DNA of 35,438 bases, from contig CAYFSZ010000007.1 of the NCBI GenBank assembly GCA_964346085.1, positions 1-35,438 on the forward strand. Direction: 5' to 3'. Positions within the stretch are counted from its first letter, which is position 1. Each line of letters opens with the position of its first letter. The notes under the pieces are model-generated. The model did no database searches. It had not been told where the DNA came from and saw nothing but the letters and a program-made list of their open reading frames with translations. Shown one piece after another: positions 9,146 to 18,028 of the stretch. The DNA comes from UBA5436 sp964346085 (GTDB lineage: Bacteria > Bacillota > Clostridia > Saccharofermentanales > DTU023). The position numbers were made by a program, and so were the translations under genes.

Positions 9146-9200
9146 TTTGCTTTAAACGGATTTTGCTTTGAAATAAAAATCTTGATTTCAGATAAATTAC

Positions 9201-9229
9201 TTTACGTATTCCATAAGTTTTAGTATAAT
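9201..9229 (+). promoter_or_regulatory. Promoter of tRNA-Leu (and probably of the crp-like/fhs genes)
   Basis: TTTACG (9201-9206), a 17-nt spacer and a perfect TATAAT (9224-9229) lie 31 nt before the tRNA 5' end. No terminator separates the tRNA from the following regulator gene, so this promoter may serve all three genes. A second TATAAT at 9245-9250 lacks a -35 box. Confidence 0.6.
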
Positions 9230-9260
9230 CAATTGGTAATTTTGTATAATTTAAATATAT

Positions 9261-9344
9261 GCGGATGTGGTGAAATTGGCAGACACGCTGGATTTAGGTT
9301 CCAGTGCCGAAAGCGTGCAGGTTCGAGTCCTGTCATCCGCACCA
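9261..9344 (+). tRNA. tRNA-Leu, anticodon UAG
   Basis: The full cloverleaf is readable. The acceptor arm GCGGATG pairs with CATCCGC. The D arm contains AATTGGCAGAC. The anticodon stem CTGGA/TCCAG encloses a 7-nt loop with TAG at the anticodon. A long class II variable arm and the T loop GTTCGAGTC follow. The discriminator is A, and CCA is encoded (9342-9344). The long variable arm and anticodon make it leucine-specific, reading CUN codons. Confidence 0.97.
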
Positions 9345-9381
9345 AATAAAAAAAGTCTGAAATGTCAATCCGGGGGAGAAA

Positions 9382-10119
9382 ATGAAAAAACTATGTGACT
9401 TCTTAGCTATGACGGATTTGTTCGATGGACTTAATCATACTGTATACAGTGATTATTGTGAACAAACAAATGTCCACCTTTTTTGGAAAGGCGAATTTAT
9501 AGCGAGAGAAGGAGATAAGTCTTCAGGAGTTGGCATTGTTCTAGAAGGTCAAGTAGCAAAACAAAAATATTCTTCAGAAGGTGATTCCGCAACATTAGAT
9601 TTACTAGAAGCTGGCGATACTTTTGGAGAAGATTTAATATTTGCAAAAGATAGTACTTTCAAATTTAGTTTAGAAGCAGTTTCTGCAACGAAAATCATCT
9701 ATGTTAAGCAAGAAGACTTGTATGAAATGATTAATCGTTCTCCACATATGCTTTCTAATTTACTAGGACTTTTATCAAATCATATCAATTCTCAAAATAA
9801 AAGAATTTACACTTTATCTCAAAGAACATTACGTCAAAAGATTTCAGCTTATCTTTTAGATTTGTTGGATCAACAGTTTATGGAAGAAAATACTAATCTA
9901 GAACAGTCATCTAAGATAGTATCAACACAAGCTGTCGAATTACCTTCATCAAAAGAAGTTGTCTCTAGACTGCTGGCGATGCCAAGACCTTCTTTTTCCA
10001 GGGAGCTTATCGCAATGGAAAAAGATGGACTAATTCGTGTAAGTGGTAGAGTTATCTGGTTGACAGATTTAGAAAGTCTCGAAAGTGGAATTGTAGGAGA
10101 CTTTTCTCCTTTCGAATAA
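9382..10119 (+). CDS. Crp/Fnr-family transcriptional regulator
   Basis: The 245-residue protein has an N-terminal cyclic-nucleotide-binding beta-roll (about 25-120, with VLEGQVAKQK and GDTFGEDLIF) and a long dimerisation helix (about 120-155). The C-terminal winged helix has its recognition helix around MPRPSFSRELIAMEKDGLI. The Arg-Ser/Thr pair used by cAMP-binding Crp is not visible after the GE motif (FKFSLEA instead). There is no Fnr-type cluster of four cysteines. It therefore probably does not sense cAMP or use an Fe-S cluster, and its ligand is unknown. It begins 37 nt after the tRNA and ends 15 nt before fhs, which is a likely target. Confidence 0.88.
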   Translation: MKKLCDFLAMTDLFDGLNHTVYSDYCEQTNVHLFWKGEFIAREGDKSSGVGIVLEGQVAKQKYSSEGDSATLDLLEAGDTFGEDLIFAKDSTFKFSLEAVSATKIIYVKQEDLYEMINRSPHMLSNLLGLLSNHINSQNKRIYTLSQRTLRQKISAYLLDLLDQQFMEENTNLEQSSKIVSTQAVELPSSKEVVSRLLAMPRPSFSRELIAMEKDGLIRVSGRVIWLTDLESLESGIVGDFSPFE

Positions 10120-10134
10120 TAATTAGGAGGTTCT

Positions 10135-11805
10135 ATGTCTCAATTATCCGATATTGCAATTGCTCAAAGTGCTACCTTAAAACCAATCAATGAAATTGCA
10201 GAAAATTCAGGAATAGCAAAAGAAAATCTAGAGCTTTATGGAAATTACAAAGCAAAGATTCATTTAGATGCAATTAAATCTGATTATCAAAAGAATAAAT
10301 TAATTCTCGTGACAGCTATTTCTCCTACTTCAGCAGGAGAAGGAAAAACAACGACAACAGTTGGTGTTGCTGATGCTCTTCGACGCTTGGGTAAAAAAGC
10401 AGCCATTACTTTGCGAGAACCATCATTGGGACCAGTTTTCGGAATCAAAGGAGGAGCCGCTGGAGGAGGTTATGCGCAAGCTTTACCAATGGAAGATTTA
10501 AATCTCCATTTCACAGGAGATTTTCATGCAATTGGTGCAGCGAATAACTTATTAGCTGCTTTGCTGGATAATCACATTCATCAAGGAAATGAGTTAAATA
10601 TTGATTCTAGAACAATTATCTGGAAACGTTGTGTTGATATGAATGATCGTCAGCTAAGAAACATTGTTGATGGACTGGGGAAAAGAGCAGATGGAGTTCC
10701 AAGACAAGATGGATTCGACATAACCGTCGCTTCTGAGGTCATGGCGGTTTTATGTTTGTCAGAAGATTTGCAAGATCTTAAGAACAGATTAAGAAGAATG
10801 ATTGTCGCTTATGATTTTGATAAAAAACCAATTACCGCTGGTGATTTAAAAGCGGAAGGTGCGATGACGATTCTTCTAAAGGATGCAATTAAACCGAATT
10901 TGATTCAAACGATTGAAGGTACTCCTACTTTTGTGCATGGAGGACCGTTCGCTAATATTGCACATGGTTGTAATAGTATTCTAGCAACAAAGATGGCGAT
11001 GAGTTACCACGATTATACGGTAACAGAAGCAGGATTTGGTTCTGATTTAGGAGCTGAAAAATTCTTAGACATTAAGTGTAGAACAGCTGGGATTTCACCA
11101 GATGCAGTTGTTTTGGTTGCAACTATTAGAGCACTCAAAAAGCATGGTGGAGTGGCAGATAAAGAGTTGAATAATCCTGATATAGAAGCTTTGGAAAAAG
11201 GCTTACCAAATTTATTGCGACATATTGATGTTTTGGAGAATACATTCGGGCAAAAAGTTGTTGTCGCAATCAATCGTTTCCCTTCAGATACAAATGAAGA
11301 ATTACAGTTAATTGAAACAAAATGTAAAGAATTTAATGTAAATGTACGCTTATCTGAAGTATGGGCAAAAGGCGGAGAAGGTGGATTATCGCTTGCGGAA
11401 GAAGTGATTAGAATATGTGAAGAAACGCATGAACTAAGATTCGCATATGACCTGAATGATTCATTGAAGAAAAAAATCGAGAAAATAGCTAAACAAGTTT
11501 ATAAGGCAAATGGTGTTGTGTTTACTAAAATAGCTGAACAAAAATTAAAACAAGCAGAAGAACTTGGATTCTCAGATTTCTCGATTTGCATGGCGAAGAC
11601 ACAATATTCTTTCTCCGATGATCCAACATTAATTTGCGCACCTGAGAACTTTGATATTACTGTTCGTGATGTCCGAATAAGTGCAGGTGCAAAATTCATC
11701 GTTGCTTTAACAGGATCGATTATGACAATGCCAGGGTTACCCAAAAAACCCGCAGCTGAAATGATGGATATCGATGAGAACGGAAAAATTCAAGGCTTAA
11801 TGTAG
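10135..11805 (+). CDS. fhs: Formate-tetrahydrofolate ligase
   Basis: This 556-residue enzyme condenses formate, ATP and tetrahydrofolate into 10-formyl-THF, feeding purine synthesis and, in acetogens, the methyl branch. The ATP-binding loop SPTSAGEGKTTTTVG (about 63-77) is followed by signature stretches LREPSLGPVFGIKGGAAGGG, FTGDFHAIGAANN and TEAGFGSDLGAEKF. Length is standard. A strong AGGAGG site precedes the ATG. It shares a transcript with the Crp-like regulator (15-nt gap). No other Wood-Ljungdahl or folate genes are in the window, so a purely biosynthetic role is equally possible. Confidence 0.97.
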   Translation: MSQLSDIAIAQSATLKPINEIAENSGIAKENLELYGNYKAKIHLDAIKSDYQKNKLILVTAISPTSAGEGKTTTTVGVADALRRLGKKAAITLREPSLGPVFGIKGGAAGGGYAQALPMEDLNLHFTGDFHAIGAANNLLAALLDNHIHQGNELNIDSRTIIWKRCVDMNDRQLRNIVDGLGKRADGVPRQDGFDITVASEVMAVLCLSEDLQDLKNRLRRMIVAYDFDKKPITAGDLKAEGAMTILLKDAIKPNLIQTIEGTPTFVHGGPFANIAHGCNSILATKMAMSYHDYTVTEAGFGSDLGAEKFLDIKCRTAGISPDAVVLVATIRALKKHGGVADKELNNPDIEALEKGLPNLLRHIDVLENTFGQKVVVAINRFPSDTNEELQLIETKCKEFNVNVRLSEVWAKGGEGGLSLAEEVIRICEETHELRFAYDLNDSLKKKIEKIAKQVYKANGVVFTKIAEQKLKQAEELGFSDFSICMAKTQYSFSDDPTLICAPENFDITVRDVRISAGAKFIVALTGSIMTMPGLPKKPAAEMMDIDENGKIQGLM

Positions 11806-11842
11806 ACAATGAGCAAATTAGCATAGAAAAATTTGTGCATGT

Positions 11843-11870
11843 TTTACAATTGTAATATAATTGCTATAGA
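11843..11870 (+). promoter_or_regulatory. Candidate promoter of the PucR-ftsEX cluster
   Basis: TTTACA (11843-11848), a 16-nt spacer and TATAGA (11865-11870) lie in the 146-nt gap after fhs. The palindrome at 11894-11907 lies just downstream, where a repressor could act. No fhs terminator is visible in this gap. Confidence 0.45.
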
Positions 11871-11893
11871 CTTGTTAGCACTGGGCAATAAAA

Positions 11894-11907
11894 TTTCACT
11901 TGTGAAA
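11894..11907. promoter_or_regulatory. Palindrome, possible operator
   Basis: TTTCAC-TT-GTGAAA is a perfect 14-bp palindrome, with AGCACT (11877-11882) and AGTGCT (11907-11912) forming an outer inverted repeat around it. It sits between the candidate promoter and the PucR-type regulator gene, consistent with autoregulation, but it could also be an RNA hairpin in the leader. Confidence 0.35.
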
Positions 11908-11951
11908 GTGCTGAATAATGTAAAATGAATAAAACATCAGGAAGGTAAATC

Positions 11952-13100
11952 ATGGAAGAGATTAAAAAATGCATTGAAGAAGTGTCTCATTTTTTAGACG
12001 TGACGATGGGAGCTACAAATAAGGAAGGCTTGATTATTGCAGCAACTGATAATTCGCTTGTTGGAAATCAAGACAGTTCAGTAAAAGCATTTGTCTTATC
12101 TTCAGATAACAAAACTGTTGCCGGAGGAAATACATACATTAAGCTGATGCATGATCAGAAATTAGCAGCGGTAGCATTTGTTAAAGGAACTGATGTTGTT
12201 TCGGCTAATTATTTAGAACTGCTTGCTGGATGGATAGGCTCTGCTCTGAAAGAAAAGAATTCAGAAGAGGAGAGCGAAGGTTTCCTTAAGAATGTCTTGT
12301 TGGAAAATGAATTACCAGGAGATATTCCTTTGAAAGCAAGAGAATACCGAATTCCGTATTCTCAAACAAGACAAGCACTTCTCTTAAATTTTAATGATAA
12401 TTATGATATTCATGTAAAAACAGCTTTGAATAACATTCTTGGTCAAGATGGTGAACATCATATACTGCCGATGGATGAGAAAAATCTAGTTATTATTTTA
12501 GATTTAAGTAAATATGAAAATAATGAAACAAATGATGAGGAAAATAAGCATAAATTGAGCTTAGATTCAATTCGTGAAATTCCTAATCAAATATATGATG
12601 GGTTAAATGAAAGTATTGATAAATTAGATTTACACATTGGTGTAGGTATGATTATCAAAACATTAAAAGATGTATCTCGTTCCTACAGAGAGGCATCATT
12701 AGCATTGACGGTAGGTAAGATTTTTGACGATGAACAAAAAATAATGCATTACAATAAGTTAGGTCTAGGTCGTTTGATTTATCAATTGCCACCTACATTG
12801 TGCCAAATGTTTTTAACAGAAGTATTTGAAACAGAAACATACGAGCAACTAGATGCAGAAACATTATTGACAATTGATAAGTTTTTTGAAAATAGCTTAA
12901 ATGGTTCTGAAACATCTAGACAATTATTTGTTCACCGTAATACTTTAGTCTATCGTTTGGATAAAGTTGAAAAAATTACTGGTCTTGATTTGAGGTCTTT
13001 TGATGATGCGGTATTGTTTAAACTAGCAACAATGGTTCGTAAATATCTTGAATCACTGCAAATGGAAGGAACATTTAATCCCGTCAATAATAAATGGTAG
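11952..13100 (+). CDS. PucR/CdaR-type helix-turn-helix regulator
   Basis: A 382-residue protein. The N-terminal region (about 1-100) resembles the sugar-diacid/GAF-like sensor of CdaR proteins (FLDVTMGATNKEGLIIAATD). A GGDEF-like middle region follows. The C-terminal PucR helix-turn-helix (about 320-372) has the diagnostic stretch TSRQLFVHRNTLVYRLDKVE. The first half is not close enough to name a ligand. It lies 18 nt upstream of ftsE on the same strand and probably shares its transcript. That suggests a role in controlling the ftsEX-hydrolase genes, but no direct target can be read. The ATG follows an AGGAAGG site. Confidence 0.82.
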   Translation: MEEIKKCIEEVSHFLDVTMGATNKEGLIIAATDNSLVGNQDSSVKAFVLSSDNKTVAGGNTYIKLMHDQKLAAVAFVKGTDVVSANYLELLAGWIGSALKEKNSEEESEGFLKNVLLENELPGDIPLKAREYRIPYSQTRQALLLNFNDNYDIHVKTALNNILGQDGEHHILPMDEKNLVIILDLSKYENNETNDEENKHKLSLDSIREIPNQIYDGLNESIDKLDLHIGVGMIIKTLKDVSRSYREASLALTVGKIFDDEQKIMHYNKLGLGRLIYQLPPTLCQMFLTEVFETETYEQLDAETLLTIDKFFENSLNGSETSRQLFVHRNTLVYRLDKVEKITGLDLRSFDDAVLFKLATMVRKYLESLQMEGTFNPVNNKW

Positions 13101-13118
13101 AGGATTGAGGTAACTTTT

Positions 13119-14114
13119 TTGATAGAGTTTAGAAATGTATCAAAAATATATAGTAATGGTGCAAAAGCACTAGAAAATGTAAGTTTTGAAATAGATGCAG
13201 GAGAGTTCGTTTTTTGTATTGGTGAAAGCGGTGCAGGTAAATCAACATTAATTAGATTGTTGACTTGTGAAGAAAAACCTACCTCCGGCACTGTTATTTT
13301 GGGTAATTATGAATTAAGTCGTTTGCAAAAACGCTTGATCCCACGCATTCGCAGGAAAATCGGAATGATTTTCCAAGATTTCCGCTTAATAGAAACGAAA
13401 ACTGTTTTTGAAAATGTGGCATTTGCGATGGAAATTGTTGGCGCGTCGAAAAGCCAAATTAAACGTCGCGTTGCCATGGTTCTTAGTGTTGTAGGCCTAA
13501 AAGATAAGGCAAACAGCTATCCGTCCGAACTTTCAGGTGGTGAAGCACAGCGCGTTGGTGTAGCTAGGGCTATGATTAATAATCCAGGCTTAATTGTTGC
13601 TGATGAACCAACTGGGAATTTAGATCCAGCGAATGGTGAGGCAATTCTTGCTTTGCTTGAGGAAATTAATCGAGCAGGAACGACTGTTATTTGCTGTACC
13701 CATGATGTTAGTCTTGTTAACTTGATGAAAAAAAGAGTTATTGAAATTGACAACGGTCATATCAGTCGTGATGAAGTAGAAGGTAGCTATGCAAAATGTT
13801 CATTAACTGAAAATGAGTTAAATTTTGCACGTACAGAAGAAGAAAACGAAGAACTCGAAAAAGCATTACTAGAAAACTTATATTACGAGAATCAAGAAAG
13901 GCTTGAAAATCGCAAGCGTAAGTCTGATGAAATAAGAACACAATTAGATGCAGATAAGAGAAAACGTCGTAATCGTCTCTCCTTGGCTGAGAGAATTACA
14001 AAAATGAGACTTTTAGCTGATGCGACAGAAGAAGATGTTAGACAAAAATTAATGAACCATACACAAAATATAGATGCTCAACATCCCGTAGAAAGCGAGG
14101 ATGCTGATGAATAG
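13119..14114 (+). CDS. ftsE: Cell-division ATP-binding protein FtsE with a C-terminal extension
   Basis: This is the ABC ATPase of the FtsEX complex at the division site, which activates peptidoglycan hydrolysis. Motifs are Walker A GESGAGKS (35-42), Q-loop FQDFR, signature LSGGEAQR (138-145), Walker B LIVADEPTG and switch His in CCTHD. The start is TTG, 8 nt after GAGG, and gives the usual FtsE N terminus (MIEFRNVSKIY). FtsE is normally about 220-230 residues. Here about 105 extra residues follow (225-331), highly charged and probably helical (NRKRKSDEIRTQLDADKRKR). They run in frame up to the ftsX overlap, so they are real coding sequence rather than read-through. Confidence 0.95.
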   Translation: MIEFRNVSKIYSNGAKALENVSFEIDAGEFVFCIGESGAGKSTLIRLLTCEEKPTSGTVILGNYELSRLQKRLIPRIRRKIGMIFQDFRLIETKTVFENVAFAMEIVGASKSQIKRRVAMVLSVVGLKDKANSYPSELSGGEAQRVGVARAMINNPGLIVADEPTGNLDPANGEAILALLEEINRAGTTVICCTHDVSLVNLMKKRVIEIDNGHISRDEVEGSYAKCSLTENELNFARTEEENEELEKALLENLYYENQERLENRKRKSDEIRTQLDADKRKRRNRLSLAERITKMRLLADATEEDVRQKLMNHTQNIDAQHPVESEDADE

Positions 14115-14997
14115 AAGATTTAGATATGCAATTCGAGATGGATTTGTAAATTTTAAAAGACATCCTTTAGTATTAATTGCCTCTATTACAACAATGATGT
14201 TGCTGTTATTGATTGGTAGTACATTTTTTGCATTTTTATATAATTTATCAAACTTAGTTGAAATAGCAGGACAAAAGCCACCTGTCGAAATCATGTTTAA
14301 AACAAAAATTAACCCGAACGAAGCGGAAATGGTTGATAATTTATTGGAAGAAAATGATAAAGTTATTTTCCATCAGTTAAACACCCCGGAAGAGAATTTT
14401 GAAGTATTTGTAGAGTCGATGGGAAAAGATGAATTATTTGAAGATTTTAAATATGAAGATAGAATCCCATATACAATTAATGTTCGACTAAGTGATCCAG
14501 CATTAGGTGAAGAGTTTAAAGCTGAAATGATTCAGAATCCAAACATTAAAGAAGTTTATATGGAAGATGAATTAATGAAAGTATTAAAAGATGTTTCAGA
14601 TGGTGTGACGAAGGCGAGTCTAGCAATAATGGTAATCCTCGGTTTAATCACAGTCTTTATTATTTCTAATATGGTCCGAATTGCGGCGTTAGCAAGATCA
14701 CATGAAATCAATATTATGAAATATATTGGGGCGACGAATACATATATTCGCATACCTTTTGTGATTCAAGGCATGTTAGTTGGTTTTGCAGGTTCCACAA
14801 TATCATCCGTGATATTTGGTATAATATATAACACAATTTACCAACATTTTGGACAAGATATCTTAAATAGGGCAGAATTTGCTTTAATACCTACTATACA
14901 AGTGCTACCAATTGTTGTTATCGGAAGTTTGATATTAGGGTTAGTTATTGGTGGCTTGTTCAGTGGGTTAGCTGTTCGAAGACATGTTAATGTGTAA
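14107..14997 (+). CDS. ftsX: Cell-division permease-like protein FtsX
   Basis: A 296-residue membrane partner of FtsE. The first membrane helix is at about 20-45. A large extracellular loop (about 50-170) would contact the hydrolase. Three further helices follow (about 170-195, 215-245 and 260-290), giving the four-helix FtsX layout. The ATG at 14107, 6 nt after GAGG, is preferred to the in-frame ATG at 14101, which abuts the ribosome-binding site. The start overlaps the ftsE stop by 8 nt (ATGAATAG), so the two are translationally coupled. The hydrolase gene begins 10 nt downstream. Confidence 0.94.
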   Translation: MNRRFRYAIRDGFVNFKRHPLVLIASITTMMLLLLIGSTFFAFLYNLSNLVEIAGQKPPVEIMFKTKINPNEAEMVDNLLEENDKVIFHQLNTPEENFEVFVESMGKDELFEDFKYEDRIPYTINVRLSDPALGEEFKAEMIQNPNIKEVYMEDELMKVLKDVSDGVTKASLAIMVILGLITVFIISNMVRIAALARSHEINIMKYIGATNTYIRIPFVIQGMLVGFAGSTISSVIFGIIYNTIYQHFGQDILNRAEFALIPTIQVLPIVVIGSLILGLVIGGLFSGLAVRRHVNV

Positions 14998-15007
14998 GGA
15001 GTAGTAG

Positions 15008-16529
15008 ATGAAAGTATTAAAGAAAAGTATAGCAGTATTAATGATAGCTGTTATGTTTATAGGAATAGTTTTTATAGGTAATAATGAAACGATTCAGGCT
15101 GATGAATTGGCAGAGTTGCAATCTCAAATTGATTCTCTAGTTAATCAACAAGGATCGATTCAAGCGCAGAAAAGCCAAACAGAAGCTGAATTATATGCGC
15201 TTCAAGATCAGAAAAATATTTCCGAAAACAACTTAGCTTGGCTAAATGAACGTAGTCAGGAGCAACAAGATGCCTATCACGCTTTAAAAGCGAGACAAGA
15301 TGTTGTTCTAGATATGCTTAATACGGCAATTACCAATTTAGATACGGCTAGAAACAATTTTGAAAATAAAAAAGAACAGTATGGCGAACGTATTGAAACA
15401 ATGTTTGGCATGCAACATAAATCAGTTATTGAATTACTACTTTCTTCTGAAAGTTTAGAAGGATTTTTTACATCAGTAAAATTCATGCGTATTGTATCGG
15501 ATGAAGATGAAGCTGCTTTAGCAGAATTAAAAAATGATCAAAAAGAGTTAGAAGCATTGACTGCTGAAACACAAAAAAATGTTGAAGCAAATGAAGCTGA
15601 ATTAAGTAATATTCAATCGATTTTAGATGAATTAGAATCAGATATTGATTTTCAAGTGAGCGAAATAAGCAACTTAAATCAATCAATTAATGTTGTGAAC
15701 GAGCAACTTGATACATACGCTGCGATGGAATCAGAATTACAGGCAGCTCTTGCACAAGCAAATCAAAACTATGCTGCAATTGAAGCTGAAAGAGAAGCTG
15801 CAAGGATCGCTGCAGAGCAAGAGCGTCAAAGACAGGCAGAAGCAAAAGCAGCAGNNNNNNNNNNNNNNNNNNNNNNNNNNNNNNNNNNNNNNNNNNNNNN
15901 NNNNNNNNNNNNNNNNNNNNNNNNNNNNNNNNNNNNNNNNNNNNNNNNNNNNNNTCGCTGCAGAGCAAGAGCGTCAAAGACAGGCAGAAGCAAAAGCAGC
16001 AGCAGAAGCTGCTGCAAAACAAGCTGCTGAGCAAGAAACTTCAGATAGTCAGAATGTCGATGTTTCTGATAGTTCAGGGGGCAATGAGAATTCTGGTTCA
16101 GTTTACGAAGAGTCTGCTCCATCATATTCGGGTGGTGCATTAGTATGGCCAGTTCCAAGTTCGTATACTGTTTCATCAACGTTTGGGTATCGTTCTTTCA
16201 TGATGAATGGAGCTCTTTACTCAGATTTCCATACAGGTATTGATATTAGTGCTCCTACAGGTTCTCCATTTGTAGCTCCAGCTTCAGGTGTTGTTACTTA
16301 TGCGGGATGGATGAATGTCAGTGGCAATACTATTATTATCGATCACGGTAATGGTATTCAAACTATGGGTTGTCACTTGAGTGGCTTCGCAGTAAGTGTT
16401 GGTCAATCTGTTGCTGCAGGTCAGACGGTTGGTTACGTTGGTAGCACAGGTTTCTCAACTGGACCGCATTTACACTTTGAAGTTCGTGTGGGTGGTTCTT
16501 CTGTTAATCCAGCAGGATATCTATATTAG
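15008..16529 (+). CDS. Coiled-coil M23 peptidoglycan hydrolase (EnvC/CwlO-like FtsEX partner), interrupted by an N gap
   Basis: A signal peptide (about residues 1-32, ending near IQADE) leads into a long coiled coil, then an Ala/Glu/Gln-rich repeat segment, a Ser/Asn-rich linker and a C-terminal LytM/M23 metallopeptidase domain. The zinc site is complete: HTGID (near 16230), the GCHLS histidine (near 16373) and HLHFE (near 16470). The architecture fits hydrolases activated by FtsEX, whose genes lie just upstream. A run of 100 Ns (15855-15954) splits the frame. The two halves agree in frame relative to the repeat that flanks the gap, so I treat this as one intact gene, not a frameshift. True protein length is unknown. 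Confidence 0.88.
15807..16002 (+). repeat. Direct repeat flanking an assembly gap
   Basis: The same 48 bases occur at 15807-15854 and 15955-16002, directly on either side of 100 Ns (15855-15954). They encode an Ala-Ala-Glu-Gln-Glu-Arg-Gln-Arg-Gln type segment of the coiled coil. The round gap length and identical edges indicate a tandem repeat that the assembler could not resolve. Keeping the frame requires a true gap length divisible by 3, and 100 is not, so the N count is nominal. Confidence 0.9.
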
Positions 16530-16576
16530 AAAGTAATTCTTTAATTATCAATTTAATCATGACATAGGAGTATATT

Positions 16577-18004
16577 ATGCAAAATTATCAGCATGATTCG
16601 AATTCACATGGTGATTTGAACCAAAATAATATGAATAATAATCCATATACACAAGGACAAAATATAAATCATTTTGGTTATGATCCGAATTCAATTGAAC
16701 CATCTCATAATAAAAATTCTAAACAAACAAAAAAAAGTGCTTGGGGTTATGTATTAACTTCAGCGCTTTCTATCATTTTGACTATAGTGCTTATGTTGAC
16801 CCTTTTCATGAGTCTGAATTTGGATAAATTAGTACCTGTTAGTGCTTTTGAAAATAATCAAAGAATTCCTAGATATGATGATATTGAATCAAATATTTTA
16901 TTCGATAATACCGAAGAAAATAGAGCTGCTTTAGAAAAGCTTAATATTTTGATTCAGTTAGTAAAAGATAATTATTATGTAGAATTGAGCGATCAAGATA
17001 TTCTCGATTCAATGATGAAAGGGATGACAGATAATTTAGGTAGTCCTTACACATTTTATATGACACCTGAGTATGTTCAAGAATCGAAAGAATCCATGGC
17101 AGCTTCTTATAGTGGAATTGGTGCCACAATAGAGAAGATTTCTGATTACTATCAGGTCAGTGATATTGTCGAAGATTCACCAGCTGATCAAGCGGGTTTA
17201 ATGATTAATGATATGTTTGTTTCCGTTGATGGAAAAGATGCGACTGAATATGAAGATGTTAGTAGTGTTGCAATGGATGTGAAAGGTGAAGAAGGAACAT
17301 CTGTAGAAATTAAAGTTTTCAGACCGTCCGACAACAAAGAATATACTTTTAACATTGTCAGAAAAACGATATCAAACTCAAATATTCATTCACGTATGCT
17401 TAATGATGAACTTGGTTATTTGAGAATCGTTTCATTTAGTAAAGATGTTAGTGTAAACTTTATTGAAGCAGTAGATCGTTTACAAGCTGAAGGAGCAAAA
17501 AACATCGTCTTCGATTTACGTAATAATGGAGGTGGCTATGTACATGAAGTATTAGCTATGCTTGACTACTTATTACCAGAAGGAAAACTAATTACTGAAA
17601 TTGGTCGTCGTGACGGCGAAGACTATGAATTGGAAGAACATTCGGATGCTGAAATGGGTGTTCCTGAAGATATGCGATATATTTGCTTGATGAATGGTAA
17701 TTCAGCTTCTGCTAGTGAATTATTTGCAGGTTGTTTAAGAGATTGGGAAAAAGCTGAATTAGTTGGTGAAACATCTTTTGGCAAAGGTGTTGGGTCAATC
17801 ACAAAATATCTAAATGATGGATCAGCAGTTCAAATTACAAATTTCTACTATAATTTGCCAAACGGAGAAAATATCAATGATATTGGTTTAGAACCTGATT
17901 ATGAAGTTGAACTCCCAGAAGACATTCAAAATGTTATCGTTTCAAGAATCCCAGAAGGCGAAGATTTACAGTTAGAAAAAGCAATAGAAATTCTTTCTAA
18001 ATAA
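16577..18004 (+). CDS. S41-family C-terminal processing protease
   Basis: A 475-residue membrane-anchored protease of the CtpA/CtpB family. The N-terminal cytoplasmic part (about 1-55) is Asn/Gln-rich and is followed by one membrane helix (about 57-80). A PDZ domain (about 175-265, around YSGIGATIEK and VEDSPADQAGLMINDMF) precedes the S41 catalytic domain. By alignment with Prc, the catalytic Ser is 378 in NSASASE and the Lys is 403 in SFGKG. It follows the hydrolase by 47 nt with a good AGGAG site. Such proteases process exported proteins, and the neighbouring hydrolase or FtsX is a plausible but unproven substrate. Confidence 0.93.
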   Translation: MQNYQHDSNSHGDLNQNNMNNNPYTQGQNINHFGYDPNSIEPSHNKNSKQTKKSAWGYVLTSALSIILTIVLMLTLFMSLNLDKLVPVSAFENNQRIPRYDDIESNILFDNTEENRAALEKLNILIQLVKDNYYVELSDQDILDSMMKGMTDNLGSPYTFYMTPEYVQESKESMAASYSGIGATIEKISDYYQVSDIVEDSPADQAGLMINDMFVSVDGKDATEYEDVSSVAMDVKGEEGTSVEIKVFRPSDNKEYTFNIVRKTISNSNIHSRMLNDELGYLRIVSFSKDVSVNFIEAVDRLQAEGAKNIVFDLRNNGGGYVHEVLAMLDYLLPEGKLITEIGRRDGEDYELEEHSDAEMGVPEDMRYICLMNGNSASASELFAGCLRDWEKAELVGETSFGKGVGSITKYLNDGSAVQITNFYYNLPNGENINDIGLEPDYEVELPEDIQNVIVSRIPEGEDLQLEKAIEILSK

Positions 18005-18028
18005 GAATTATTACAGGAATATAAGGAC

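Noticed and set aside
9146..9200. Terminator after lepA
   Set aside because: The AT-rich stretch holds no stable stem followed by Ts.
15708..16529. A separate second gene encoding only the M23 domain
   Set aside because: Its apparent start lies in another frame of the upstream coiled coil. The real frame after the gap continues the first gene.
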